From contig JAPSFT010000008.1 of assembly GCA_035063765.1 (NCBI GenBank), positions 154,198 to 218,197 on the forward strand: a stretch of 64,000 bases of DNA, given 5' to 3'. This document shows positions 40,680-49,279 of this stretch, in pieces (within the stretch, counting starts at the first letter, position 1; every line of letters starts with the position of its first letter). The notes beneath the pieces are model-generated. The model ran no database searches and was not told where the DNA came from. It saw nothing but the letters and a program-made list of their open reading frames with translations. This DNA comes from Deltaproteobacteria bacterium (GTDB lineage: Bacteria; Myxococcota_A; UBA9160; PR03). The position numbers and the translations under genes were made by a program.

Positions 40680-43670
40680 TCAGCGGCAGTTCGAGATCGC
40701 CCCCGAGCAGACCGGCAGCTCGACGCTGAGCAGCGACATCGGGTTCTGCACCTGGAGCAGGTGCAGGCCGTTCGACAGGCTCGCGTTGGCGAGGTCGATC
40801 GTGATCTGCTGGCTGCTGCAGTAGGGCGTGAAGCTCCCGCCCACGCAGCTGATCGTGCCCGCCACCGGCGCGCCGTCGATGAAGATCGTGGCGTCGCTCC
40901 GCACGTCGATGCCGACGAGCTGCATCGGGTCGGCACCCGGCAGGAACGGGATCGCCGGGTTCGTCCCGCTCGTCCCGTTGGCGGTGGTGGTCAGCGAGAG
41001 CAGCGGCTGGCGATAGGCGTCGCTGCCGAAGTGGGCCGAGAGCGCCGCCGTCAGCATCAGGTTCAGCGTGCCTGCCTGGGCCTCGGAGACGAGCTGCCCC
41101 TGGGTGCGGATCAGGCTGTCGTCGCCGTTGCGGTAGTCGTTGGTGGCGGCGCGATAGCTGAGCGTGACCGCAGCGCCGTTGCGGCGGCCGACGCCGCGTA
41201 GGTTCGCCGAGCCGCGCTCGTCGGCGGCCTCGAGCGCATCGAGCACGTCGAGCGTCGCGGCGAGCGTGGGCCCGGCGGCCGTGGTCTGCTGGTTGAGCTG
41301 CACCTGCTTCCCGAGCGCTCCCGAGTACCCGACGCTCGCCTCCTCGAACATCTGGAACATCGGCTCGGCGCCGCTTCCGTAGACGGGCTGGAAGATCACG
41401 AAGGCGGCCTGGAAGCTGGTCTCCTCCTCGTAGCCCCGGGCCGGATCCCAGGTGAAGCGCGAGCTTGCCGGGCCGGGATAGTTCAGGGTGACGCCCTGCA
41501 GGCTGAGGGTCTGGGGTTCGGATCCGAAGACCAGCGACTCCTCCGAGGTCGTGATGCCGACCGAGAAGTTGACGAAGCGGTCGGTCATGCCGCGCATCGT
41601 CGGTGCGTCGAAGCCGGCCAGGGTGGACGAGTTGGTGTCGGCCCCGAGCGGCAGGGCGTGGCAGCCCGAGTCCATGTCGGCGCAGGTCACGACGCCGAGC
41701 ACGTCACCGGCGTCGCCGGGGAAGCCGGCCGCGGCGTCGACGAAGAAGTCCCCGAAGCCGTCCACGGCCTGACCGCTCATCGTGTCGTCGATCCGGCGCG
41801 AGCGCGGCGGCGGGTACACCGCCGCGGCGAGGAAGTGCGCCATGTCGTCGCGCTCCTGGACGCTCAGCTCCCCGGGGCTCCCCGACGGTCCGACGTCGCA
41901 GCCGCCGGTCTGGTCGCACATCACGCCTGCGAGGCTCTCGTTGGCGAGATCCACGAAGCAGTCGTGGTCGCCGTCGCTGTCGCCGAGCACGCAGTCGCTG
42001 CCGCCGTTGCCGCCGCCCCCCACGGCGCCGTTCGAGCCGCCGAAGGGATCGCCGAGCGTGCCGTCCCAGTGCAGCGGCAGGGTGTTGCGCAGCCCCCGGA
42101 TCGGCATCGTCGAACGCACCTCGGCGTCGCCGGTGCAGGCGCCGAAGAAGCAGGCGCCGCCGATCCGCCACAGGAGCTGGTCGGTGTGCGAGTCGGGGTG
42201 GCAGCTCTCGCAGGAGAAGGTGCCGCTCGAGGAGGCGAAGGCGTTGGCGAAGGCGATCCGCCCGCGACGGACCGCGGCGGGCGTGGGATCCGCCCCGACG
42301 GGGATCTTCGACATCGCAACCGGCACGGCCGGGTTGGAGACGTTCACGACCGAGACGGTGTTCTCGAGCGTGTTGAGCACGTAGGCGGTCTGGGGCGCCC
42401 CGCCGGGGCTCGAGCGGAGCGCGATGCCCTTCGGGATCTGCTGGCCGAAGGCCGCCGGCACGCCGTGGCTCAGGTCGAAGCGGCCGATCACGGCGCCGGT
42501 GCTCGCGTTCATCGTGAACAGCCGGCTGCTGCCCATCGCGACTCCGACCACCGTCGAGTTGTCGTTGCTGATCGCGATCCCGTAGGGCGTCGCGAGCTGG
42601 GTGCCGTCGGCCGGGAAGGCGGGCGGCGGCGCGGCGGCCTCGAGGTCGAAGACCGCGGGCGTACCGCAGCTGCCGCCGCCGCAGGAGACGCGCGTCACCT
42701 GGTTGAAGAACATCCGGTTGTCGAGGTCGATCAGGTTGGTGCCGGTCTGGCCGTTCACGTCGTTGCGCGCCTCGGTCCCGCTCACGAACGCGTTGCCGTT
42801 GCCGTCCACGGCCAGGCCGTAGAGCAGCGTCCCGACGCCCGTCACGACGTCGAACTCGGACTCGTTGCTGGTGTCGAAGACGAAGAGATCGCGATCCGGG
42901 ACGTCGGGGTCGGCCACGATCTCGACCGGCTCGCCCGGGATGTTCGGGCTCGTGACGACGAAGGTCACGATGTCGTTGGCGTCGAGCGTGCACTGCGAGC
43001 CGGAGGGGCCGGGGGGTACCTCCGGGCAGACCGACAGCTCGGTCTGGTTCGACGACTCGAAGGCCGCGACGTAGAGCTTGCCGCCCCGCACCGCGATCGC
43101 CCGCGGCTCCTGGGCGGTGATCCGGATCCGCTTCGTGACCTTGTAGGTGGTTGCGTCGACGACCGCGATGTCGTTGCGCGAGGAGAGCGCGACGTAGGCC
43201 TTGCTGTTGCTCGCGAAGGCGATGCCCACCGGCTCGTCGAACTGCGACACGCCGTTGCTGTCGATGTCCTGGATGGTCTGGATCACCGTGAGATAGGACG
43301 GGCTCGCCGGGTTCACGTCCACCACGCTCACCGAGTCCGACACGTGGTTCGTCACCCAGAGCTGGTTGCCGTCGGGTTTGAGCGCGACGCCGACCGGCTC
43401 GACGCCCACCTCCACCGTCGCGAGGAGGTTCGGGCTCGCGGTCGGGATCACGCTCACCGTGTTGCTCGTGGTGTTGGCCACGTAGAGCGTGTTGCCGTCG
43501 GCCGACAACGTGATCGGGTTGGCCTGCGGGCTCGTGAAGTCGAGGTGGCCCGGCAGCTCGTGGGTGGTGCTGCCGCAGTCGGCGCCGAGCGATGCCAGCG
43601 CGCCGAGGGCGGCGCAGGGGAGCCACAGGAGCCTGCGCGCGAACCTGCCTCGGGACGGACGGGAAGCCAT
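40680..43670 (-). CDS. Large exported YVTN beta-propeller protein with cytochrome-type haem motif
   Basis: 996 residues from ATG 43670 (GAGAGG eight bases upstream; GTG 43679 is a poorer alternative). A signal region (RRLLWLPCAALGALASLGADC) leads into YVTN-type repeats such as NTLYVANTTSNTVSVI, QLWVTNHVSDSVSVVDV and AYVALSSRNDIAVVD over the first 450 residues. Then comes a CESCH haem motif with SHTDQLLW (about residue 490), a Gly-rich loop with an Asp-rich DSDGDHDCFVD calcium-like motif, a further DSGCHAL, and a C-terminal beta-rich domain. Similar proteins are surface redox or binding proteins; partner unknown. Two unspaced Cys near the signal make lipidation possible. Confidence 0.88.
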   Translation of the reverse strand: MASRPSRGRFARRLLWLPCAALGALASLGADCGSTTHELPGHLDFTSPQANPITLSADGNTLYVANTTSNTVSVIPTASPNLLATVEVGVEPVGVALKPDGNQLWVTNHVSDSVSVVDVNPASPSYLTVIQTIQDIDSNGVSQFDEPVGIAFASNSKAYVALSSRNDIAVVDATTYKVTKRIRITAQEPRAIAVRGGKLYVAAFESSNQTELSVCPEVPPGPSGSQCTLDANDIVTFVVTSPNIPGEPVEIVADPDVPDRDLFVFDTSNESEFDVVTGVGTLLYGLAVDGNGNAFVSGTEARNDVNGQTGTNLIDLDNRMFFNQVTRVSCGGGSCGTPAVFDLEAAAPPPAFPADGTQLATPYGIAISNDNSTVVGVAMGSSRLFTMNASTGAVIGRFDLSHGVPAAFGQQIPKGIALRSSPGGAPQTAYVLNTLENTVSVVNVSNPAVPVAMSKIPVGADPTPAAVRRGRIAFANAFASSSGTFSCESCHPDSHTDQLLWRIGGACFFGACTGDAEVRSTMPIRGLRNTLPLHWDGTLGDPFGGSNGAVGGGGNGGSDCVLGDSDGDHDCFVDLANESLAGVMCDQTGGCDVGPSGSPGELSVQERDDMAHFLAAAVYPPPRSRRIDDTMSGQAVDGFGDFFVDAAAGFPGDAGDVLGVVTCADMDSGCHALPLGADTNSSTLAGFDAPTMRGMTDRFVNFSVGITTSEESLVFGSEPQTLSLQGVTLNYPGPASSRFTWDPARGYEEETSFQAAFVIFQPVYGSGAEPMFQMFEEASVGYSGALGKQVQLNQQTTAAGPTLAATLDVLDALEAADERGSANLRGVGRRNGAAVTLSYRAATNDYRNGDDSLIRTQGQLVSEAQAGTLNLMLTAALSAHFGSDAYRQPLLSLTTTANGTSGTNPAIPFLPGADPMQLVGIDVRSDATIFIDGAPVAGTISCVGGSFTPYCSSQQITIDLANASLSNGLHLLQVQNPMSLLSVELPVCSGAISNCR

Positions 43671-43784
43671 GGGCGACACCTCTCACGGGGGCGGTCGGGC
43701 GCCAGGGCGGGATCCCGACCGCGGGTTCGACCGCGCAGTCTACACCGGGCCGGTTCCGCCACGAGCGGAAATCTTCGGGTTCCC

Positions 43785-45341
43785 TCAGGGGCGGGTCGTT
43801 CGGGCCCTGGAACCGAGCCGGCCGGGCAGGAGCTGCCAGGCCTGGCGGGCCCACTCGACCAGGAGCGGCCGGGTGTCGCGCGGGTCGATGATCTCCTCGA
43901 TCCCGAAGGCCTCGGCCGTGAGCAGCGGCGAGCGCAGCGACGCGAGCCGGGCCTCGAGCTCGGCCCGCAGCGCCTCCGGGTCCGGGGCGGCCTCGAGCTG
44001 GCGACGGTACGCGGCCTCGACCCCGCCCTCGATCGGCAGCGAGCCCCACTCGGCGCTCGGCCAGGCGTAGCGGAGGTTCAGCCGGTGGTGGGCGCCGTGC
44101 CCGGCGCCGGCCACGCCGAAGCAGCGTCGCACCAGCACCGAGCACCAGGGCACGCTCGCCTGGTAGACCGCGAAGAGCGCGCGCACGCCGTGGCGGATCG
44201 TCCCGCGCCGCTCGCTCTCGACCCCGATCTCGAAGCCCGGGTTGTCGACGAAGTTCACGACCGGCAGGTGGAAGGTGTCGCACAGGTCCACGAAGCGGGT
44301 GAGCTTTGCCGCGGCGTCGGCGTCCATCGCGGCGCCCTTCTGGCGCGGGTCGTTGGCGAGGACCCCGACCGGGATCCCGTCGAGCCGCGCGAGCGCCGTC
44401 ACGAGCGGGCGCCCGAAGTGGCGGCCCATCTCGAAGAGCGAGCCGCGGTCGGCGACCAGCTCGACGAGCCGGCGCACGTCGTGCGGGCGGCGCCGCTCGC
44501 GCGGCACGATCGAGAGCAGGGCCTCCTCGCGCCGATCGGGATCGTCGCTGGCCTCCGTGCGGGGCGGCAGCTCGTAGACGGAGGAGGGCAGGTAGGAGAG
44601 GAAGCGGCGGATCTGGGCGAGCGCCTCGTCCTCGCTCAGGGCCTCGTTGTCGACCGCGCCGCTGCCGCGCTGCAGCGCGGCGCCGCCGAGCTCCTCCTTC
44701 GTCACCTCGCGCCCGAGCGCTCGCCGCACCACCGGCGGACCCGCCACGAACACCTGGCTCGTGCCCCGCACCATGACCGAGAAGTGCGACGCCGCCACGC
44801 GTGCCGCGCCGAGTCCTGCCACCGGCCCGAGCGCCGCCGCCGCGACGGGAACGGTCGCGAGCAGCTCGACCGACACGTCGAAGTCGGGGATGTAGGGCAC
44901 ATAGGAGCGGCGCAAGGTCGCGTTGGTCTTGACCGAGCCCCCGCCGCCCGTCCCGTCGACGAGCCGCACGAGCGGCAGGCGCAGGTCGCGCGCCGCCTTC
45001 TCCGCCCAGCCCATCTTGTTGCCGATCGCCCCGTCGGCGGCGCCGCCGCGCACCGTGAAGTCGTCGCCGCCGACCACGACCGGGCGCCCCTCGATGCGAC
45101 CGCGCCCGCACACGAAGTTGGAGGGCGTGAACGAGCGGAGCTTCCCGTCCTCGCCGTACTCGGCGCGGCCGGCGAGGACCCCGGTCTCGTGGAAGCTCCC
45201 GGGGTCGAGGAGCCGCGCGATGCGCTCGCGCACCGTGAGCCGGCCCGCCGCCCGGGCGCGCGCGACCCGCTCGGCGCCACCCATCTCGCGGGCCCGCTCG
45301 GCGCGCCGCGCGAGCTCCTCCAGCTCGGGCTTCCAGGTCAT
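43785..45341 (-). CDS. Acyl-CoA carboxylase carboxyltransferase subunit (PCC-beta-like)
   Basis: 518 residues, ATG 45341. The N-terminal half has LTVRERIARLLDPGSFHE, VVGGDDFTVRGGAADGAIGNKMGWAE and LVDGTGGGGSV; the C-terminal half has GVLANDPRQKGAAMDADAAAKLTRFVDLCDTFHLPVVNFVDNPGFEIG and the closing AEWGSLPIEGGVEAAY. This is the crotonase-fold carboxyltransferase that moves a carboxyl group from biotin to a short acyl-CoA such as propionyl-, methylcrotonyl- or acetyl-CoA. No biotin carboxylase is in the window, so the partner lies elsewhere. It is divergent from the beta-helix gene. Confidence 0.92.
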   Translation of the reverse strand: MTWKPELEELARRAERAREMGGAERVARARAAGRLTVRERIARLLDPGSFHETGVLAGRAEYGEDGKLRSFTPSNFVCGRGRIEGRPVVVGGDDFTVRGGAADGAIGNKMGWAEKAARDLRLPLVRLVDGTGGGGSVKTNATLRRSYVPYIPDFDVSVELLATVPVAAAALGPVAGLGAARVAASHFSVMVRGTSQVFVAGPPVVRRALGREVTKEELGGAALQRGSGAVDNEALSEDEALAQIRRFLSYLPSSVYELPPRTEASDDPDRREEALLSIVPRERRRPHDVRRLVELVADRGSLFEMGRHFGRPLVTALARLDGIPVGVLANDPRQKGAAMDADAAAKLTRFVDLCDTFHLPVVNFVDNPGFEIGVESERRGTIRHGVRALFAVYQASVPWCSVLVRRCFGVAGAGHGAHHRLNLRYAWPSAEWGSLPIEGGVEAAYRRQLEAAPDPEALRAELEARLASLRSPLLTAEAFGIEEIIDPRDTRPLLVEWARQAWQLLPGRLGSRARTTRP

Positions 45342-45438
45342 CGTGGGAACGGTAGCTTCCCGTGCCGGGCGCCCGCGTGTTCGCTGCGCTCGGCCTGCTG
45401 GCCTCACGGCGGCGCCCGCGGCGGCCGATCCGTACGGG

Positions 45439-46923
45439 ATGCCGAACACGACCGCTGCCCGAACCCTGCCCCTCTTCACGGCCCTGGTCCTCGCCACCGC
45501 GGCCTCGGGCGACACCTTCGACGTCGGCCCCGGCCAGCCGCTCGCCGCGATCGGCGACGTGCGCTGGGACCTCCTCGAGCCCGGCGACCTCGTGCGCATC
45601 CACTGGCGCGCCGAGCCGTACCGGGAGAAGTGGGTGATCGGCCGCAGCGGCACCGCGGAGGCGCCGATCGTCGTGCGCGGGGTCGCGGGCCCGAACGGCG
45701 AGCGGCCGGTGGTCTCGGGCGACGGCGCCACGACCCCGGCACCCCTGGACTTCACGAACGAGCAGCGCGGCCTGCTCAAGATCGGCACCTCGAACGTCCC
45801 TCCCGAGACGCTGCCCGAGTACCTCGTGGTCGAGGGGATCGAGTTCCGCTCGGCGCACCCCGCCTACGGGTTCACGAACGACGCGGGCAGCGCCCAGAGC
45901 TACGCGGCCAACGCGGCGGCGATCTACGTCGAGCGCGCCGCGCACCTCGTGATCCGCGACTGCGTGCTCACCGACTCCGGCAACGGCCTCTTCGTCGGCG
46001 CCTACGACGGGGACACGCGCGACATCCGGATCGAGGGCAGCCACATCTTCGGCAACGGCAACGACGGCAGCACCTACGAGCACAACACCTACACCGCGGC
46101 GATCGGGATCGTCTACGAGGGCAACCGCTTCGGCCCGCTGCGCGCGGGAGCGGGCGGCAACAACCTGAAGGACCGCTCGGCGGGCCTCGTGGTCCGCTAC
46201 AACTGGATCGAGGGCGGCAACCGCCAGCTCGACCTGGTGGACGGCGAGGACACCCCGGCGATCCCCGCTCATCCCTCCTACGCGCGGACCTTCGTGTACG
46301 GCAACGTGCTGATCGAGCCCGACGGCGCCGGCAACAGCCAGATCGCCCACTACGGCGGCGACAGCGGCGACGAGGCGTCCTACCGCAAGGGCGTGCTGCA
46401 CTTCTTCCACAACACGGTGGTGTCGCAGCGCAGCGGCAACACCACGCTCCTGCGGCTCTCGACCGACGACGAGACCGCGGACGTGCGTGACAACCTGCTC
46501 TACGTGACGGCCGCGGGCTCGCGGCTCGCGCTGCTCGACGGGAGCGGGACGCTGCTCCTCTCCCACACCTGGACGAAGCCCGGCTGGGTCGAGAGCCACT
46601 CCGGCGGCGCCGACGTCGTCGACGCCGGCGGCAACCGGACGGGCAGCGATCCCGGCTTCCGCGACTTCGCCGCGCAGGACTTCCGCCTCCTGCCGGGCGC
46701 GGGCCCCGCCGACGCCGGCGCCGCCCTGCACCCCGAGGCGCTTCCGGAGCACGCCGTCGCGCGCCAGTACGAGAAGCACCAGTCGACGGCGGCGCGGGTG
46801 GACGCGGGAGCGCCGGACCTCGGCGCCTTCGCCGTGGTGCCCGAGCCGGGCGCGTCCTGCGCGGGCGCTGCCGCGCTCACCCTCGCGGCCCTGGCCCGCC
46901 GCCGAGCCCGTCGCCCCAGCTAG
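45439..46923 (+). CDS. PEP-CTERM parallel beta-helix surface protein
   Basis: 494 residues, ATG 45439. A signal peptide (LPLFTALVLATAASG) is followed by repeated short beta-strand units rich in Asn/Gly (FRSAHPAYGF, LVIRDCVLTDSGNGLFVG, IRIEGSHIFGNGNDGSTYEHN, LVVRYNWIEGGNRQLDLV), the pattern of right-handed parallel beta-helices seen in pectate-lyase-like proteins. The C-terminus is a PEP-CTERM tag: VVPEPGAS, a hydrophobic run, and RRRARR, which an exosortase would cut so the protein is sorted to the outside. No exosortase gene lies in the window. Enzymatic function is not evident. Confidence 0.85.
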   Translation: MPNTTAARTLPLFTALVLATAASGDTFDVGPGQPLAAIGDVRWDLLEPGDLVRIHWRAEPYREKWVIGRSGTAEAPIVVRGVAGPNGERPVVSGDGATTPAPLDFTNEQRGLLKIGTSNVPPETLPEYLVVEGIEFRSAHPAYGFTNDAGSAQSYAANAAAIYVERAAHLVIRDCVLTDSGNGLFVGAYDGDTRDIRIEGSHIFGNGNDGSTYEHNTYTAAIGIVYEGNRFGPLRAGAGGNNLKDRSAGLVVRYNWIEGGNRQLDLVDGEDTPAIPAHPSYARTFVYGNVLIEPDGAGNSQIAHYGGDSGDEASYRKGVLHFFHNTVVSQRSGNTTLLRLSTDDETADVRDNLLYVTAAGSRLALLDGSGTLLLSHTWTKPGWVESHSGGADVVDAGGNRTGSDPGFRDFAAQDFRLLPGAGPADAGAALHPEALPEHAVARQYEKHQSTAARVDAGAPDLGAFAVVPEPGASCAGAAALTLAALARRRARRPS

Positions 46924-46933
46924 ACTTCCGCGC

Positions 46934-47689
46934 GTGAAGCTTCTCGCCCTCGACTTCGACGGCGTCGTCTCGGACTCCGCCCGCGAGGCCTTCGTCGTCG
47001 CGCGCCGCACCTACGCCGACCTGCGGCCCGCGACGGCGCTGCGCGAGCGGGAGGAGGGGCCGCTCTGGCGCGCCTTCCTCGCGCTGATGCCGCTCGGCAA
47101 CCGCGCCGAGGACTACGCCGCCGCGCTCGCCGCGATCGAGGCCGGCGTCGACGACGAGCTTCGCGACCAGGCCGCCTACGACGCCTGGCGCGAGGCGCAG
47201 GAGCCGGGCTGGCTCCGGGCCTTCCACCGGCGCTTCTACGAGGTGCGAACGGCGCTCTCGGTGAGCGACCGGGAGGCCTGGCTCGCGATGCTCGCGCCCT
47301 ATCCCCGGCTGCTCGCGATCCTGCGCCGGCGCGCCGGGAGCTGCGCCTACGCGATCGCCAGCGCGAAGGACCGCCGCTCGGTCGGGATCCTGCTCGGCCA
47401 CTACGGGATCGCGGACCTCTTCGCGCCCGAGCTGATCGTGGACAAGGAAGCCGGCATCACGAAGGACGCGCACCTCCTCCATCTCGCGCACCTGCGCGGT
47501 CTCGACCCCGCCGAGATCACCTTCCTCGACGACAAGGTGAACCATCTCGACGTGGTGGCGCCCCTCGGGGTGCGCTGCGGCCTGGCTGCCTGGGGCTACA
47601 ACGGGCCCCGGGAGTACCGCCTCGCGCGCGCCCACGGCCATCTCGTCTGCACCCTCGACGATGTCGAGGCGCAGCTCTTCGGCCTCTAG
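46934..47689 (+). CDS. HAD-superfamily hydrolase (phosphatase)
   Basis: 251 residues, GTG 46934. The nucleophile motif DFDGVVSDSA (both Asp present) is at residue 6, motif II SAK (AIASAKDRRS), the Lys in ELIVDKEAGITKD, and motif IV FLDDKVNHLD is close to the C-terminus. A long helical cap of about 110 residues follows motif I. It resembles HAD proteins that clean up or salvage phosphorylated metabolites. 11 bp downstream of the PEP-CTERM gene, likely co-transcribed. Confidence 0.88.
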   Translation: MKLLALDFDGVVSDSAREAFVVARRTYADLRPATALREREEGPLWRAFLALMPLGNRAEDYAAALAAIEAGVDDELRDQAAYDAWREAQEPGWLRAFHRRFYEVRTALSVSDREAWLAMLAPYPRLLAILRRRAGSCAYAIASAKDRRSVGILLGHYGIADLFAPELIVDKEAGITKDAHLLHLAHLRGLDPAEITFLDDKVNHLDVVAPLGVRCGLAAWGYNGPREYRLARAHGHLVCTLDDVEAQLFGL

Positions 47690-47721
47690 CCGTCCCGGTC
47701 GGGTGCTTCTCGCAGCGGGGG

Positions 47722-47750
47722 TTGACAGCCCCGCCCGGATGGTCCAATCG
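47722..47750 (+). promoter_or_regulatory. Possible promoter of the YIP1 gene
   Basis: TTGACA at 47722-47727 is a consensus -35, but the -10 position (CAATCG, 17 bases later) is weak. A start about 40 bases before the ATG is reasonable. Confidence 0.35.
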
Positions 47751-47798
47751 ACCGGGTTCGCCGGGTGTCCCCCGGCTCGCTGCACCGGAGGAGACGCC

Positions 47799-48362
47799 AT
47801 GGGTCCTGCGGAAGCGCTCTTCGGAAGCGAGGCGCCGCCGTCGCGCCGGTTCCTCGAGCGCGTGCTCGGGGCGGTGCGGCTCGAGCCGGCCGCCTGGGAG
47901 GACATCGCGCGCGACGCCGGCGCGCTCGGCCAGGCGGGGATCGTGGTCCTGGGCGCCACCCTCGCCAGCAGCCTGATCGATGCCGCGGACCAGGCGACGC
48001 TGCGGGACATCGCGAAGAGCGGCCTCGCGATGCTCGCCTTGTGGCCGATGGTCGCCGCCTCCTCGTGGGCGGCAGCCCGGATGCTCGGGCATCCGTTCCG
48101 CTTCGCGACTTCGCTGCGGCTGGTCGGCTTCGCGATGGCTCCGCTCGTGCTGAACGGGCTCGCGGCGATCCCGGTGCCGCACTTCCAGGCGGTCGTGCGC
48201 CTGCTGGCCTGGGCGCTGTTCTTCGCGGCGCTCGTAGCTGCCATGCGCCAGGCGCTGCGGATCGAGACGATGCGGGCCGCGCTGGTCTGTACGCTGGCCG
48301 GCCTGACGCTGCTCTTCGTCGTCCTCACGGCCGTTGCGGCGTTCAGCGCCTTGCCCGGCTGA
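47799..48362 (+). CDS. YIP1-family multispan membrane protein
   Basis: 187 residues, ATG 47799 preceded by CCGGAGGAG. About five hydrophobic segments (AGIVVLGATLASSL, AMLALWPMVAASSWAAARML, APLVLNGLAAIPV, LLAWALFFAALVAAM, LVCTLAGLTLLFVVLTAVAAF) with a soluble, acidic N-terminus. YIP1 domain proteins are membrane proteins of undefined role in bacteria. It lies alone between a HAD gene and nfu. Confidence 0.8.
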   Translation: MGPAEALFGSEAPPSRRFLERVLGAVRLEPAAWEDIARDAGALGQAGIVVLGATLASSLIDAADQATLRDIAKSGLAMLALWPMVAASSWAAARMLGHPFRFATSLRLVGFAMAPLVLNGLAAIPVPHFQAVVRLLAWALFFAALVAAMRQALRIETMRAALVCTLAGLTLLFVVLTAVAAFSALPG

Positions 48363-48418
48363 GCCGCCTTGGCGGCCCGCAAGCGCAGCCCTACCCTCCG
48401 GCTCGTCCCGCCCCCTCC

Positions 48419-49006
48419 ATGGAGCCCGCCTCGCCCGTGAACCCCGCGCTCGAGCTCGAGTTCTCGCTGCGTGCGGAGCGCACGCCCAACCCGCACAGCG
48501 TGAAGTGGGTCGTCTCCCGTACGCTGGTCGCGGGCGGCGGTAGCGCGTCCTTCGACGCGGCCCCGACCCGCGACGCCTCTCCGCTGGCAGCGCGGCTGTT
48601 TGCGATCGACGGCGTCGTCGGCGTCTTCCTCGCGAGCTCGTTCGTGACCGTGACCAAGCGCCCGGACGTCGAGTGGCCGGCGCTCGCGCAGCCGCTGGTG
48701 GACGCGCTGAAGGCGTTTGCAGCGAGCGGCGAGCCCGCCCTCGGCCCGGCGTGGAATGCGACGCGGGTTCGCTGCGAGGGCGGCGTCGAGGAGCGCATCC
48801 AGCGGATCCTCGACGAGGAGATCCGTCCCTACATCGCGCAGGACGGCGGCGACGTGGTCTTCGCCGGCTTCCGCGACGGCAGGGTCGAGCTCTACATGCA
48901 AGGCTCGTGCAGCGGCTGCCCGAGCTCGACCGCCACGCTCAAGCAGGGCATCGAGAGCCGCCTGCGCGAGGCGGTGCCGGAGGTGCAGGAGGTGGTCGCC
49001 CTCTAG
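48419..49006 (+). CDS. nfuA: Nfu-type iron-sulfur cluster scaffold/carrier
   Basis: 195 residues, ATG 48419. The N-terminal half is the Nfu_N domain (RTPNPHSVKWVV ... VVGVFLASSFVTVTK) and the C-terminal half the NifU-like domain (EERIQRILDEEIRPYIAQDGGDVVFAGF) with the cluster-binding CSGCPSS. It carries assembled 4Fe-4S clusters to target proteins. No other suf/isc genes are in the window. Spacing of 56 bp from the YIP1 gene on the same strand. Confidence 0.94.
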   Translation: MEPASPVNPALELEFSLRAERTPNPHSVKWVVSRTLVAGGGSASFDAAPTRDASPLAARLFAIDGVVGVFLASSFVTVTKRPDVEWPALAQPLVDALKAFAASGEPALGPAWNATRVRCEGGVEERIQRILDEEIRPYIAQDGGDVVFAGFRDGRVELYMQGSCSGCPSSTATLKQGIESRLREAVPEVQEVVAL

Positions 49007-49279
49007 CGGGCGACGGCCAGCAGGGCCGGCGCAGCGAACGGCCGGAGCGAGCAGGCGCCGCGCGAGGTTCCCCCCTCCGCGCGCGCGCACTCAGGTCGGC
49101 GCCCCGGGCGCCGACGAGAAGGGCGTGGAGAGGGGGGAATCCGCTTGCGATCCAGCTCGTTCGAGCGCGTGCGGCCTGCGCGCCGCGTGCCGGTCGGGCC
49201 CGGCCTGAGCCCCCGCCTGGGCCGCGCCGAGCCGCACGCTCCGCTGGCGCCGCCCGCTCGCCTCCGCCACCGCCGCGCG

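Noticed and set aside
41658..46490. Very long open frame (over 1600 codons) on the plus strand, and an even longer one on the minus strand (41704-47010)
   Set aside because: Both cross several recognisable genes on the opposite strand or in other frames and read as Arg/Ala/Gly-rich sequence without motifs. High GC makes long shadow frames common.
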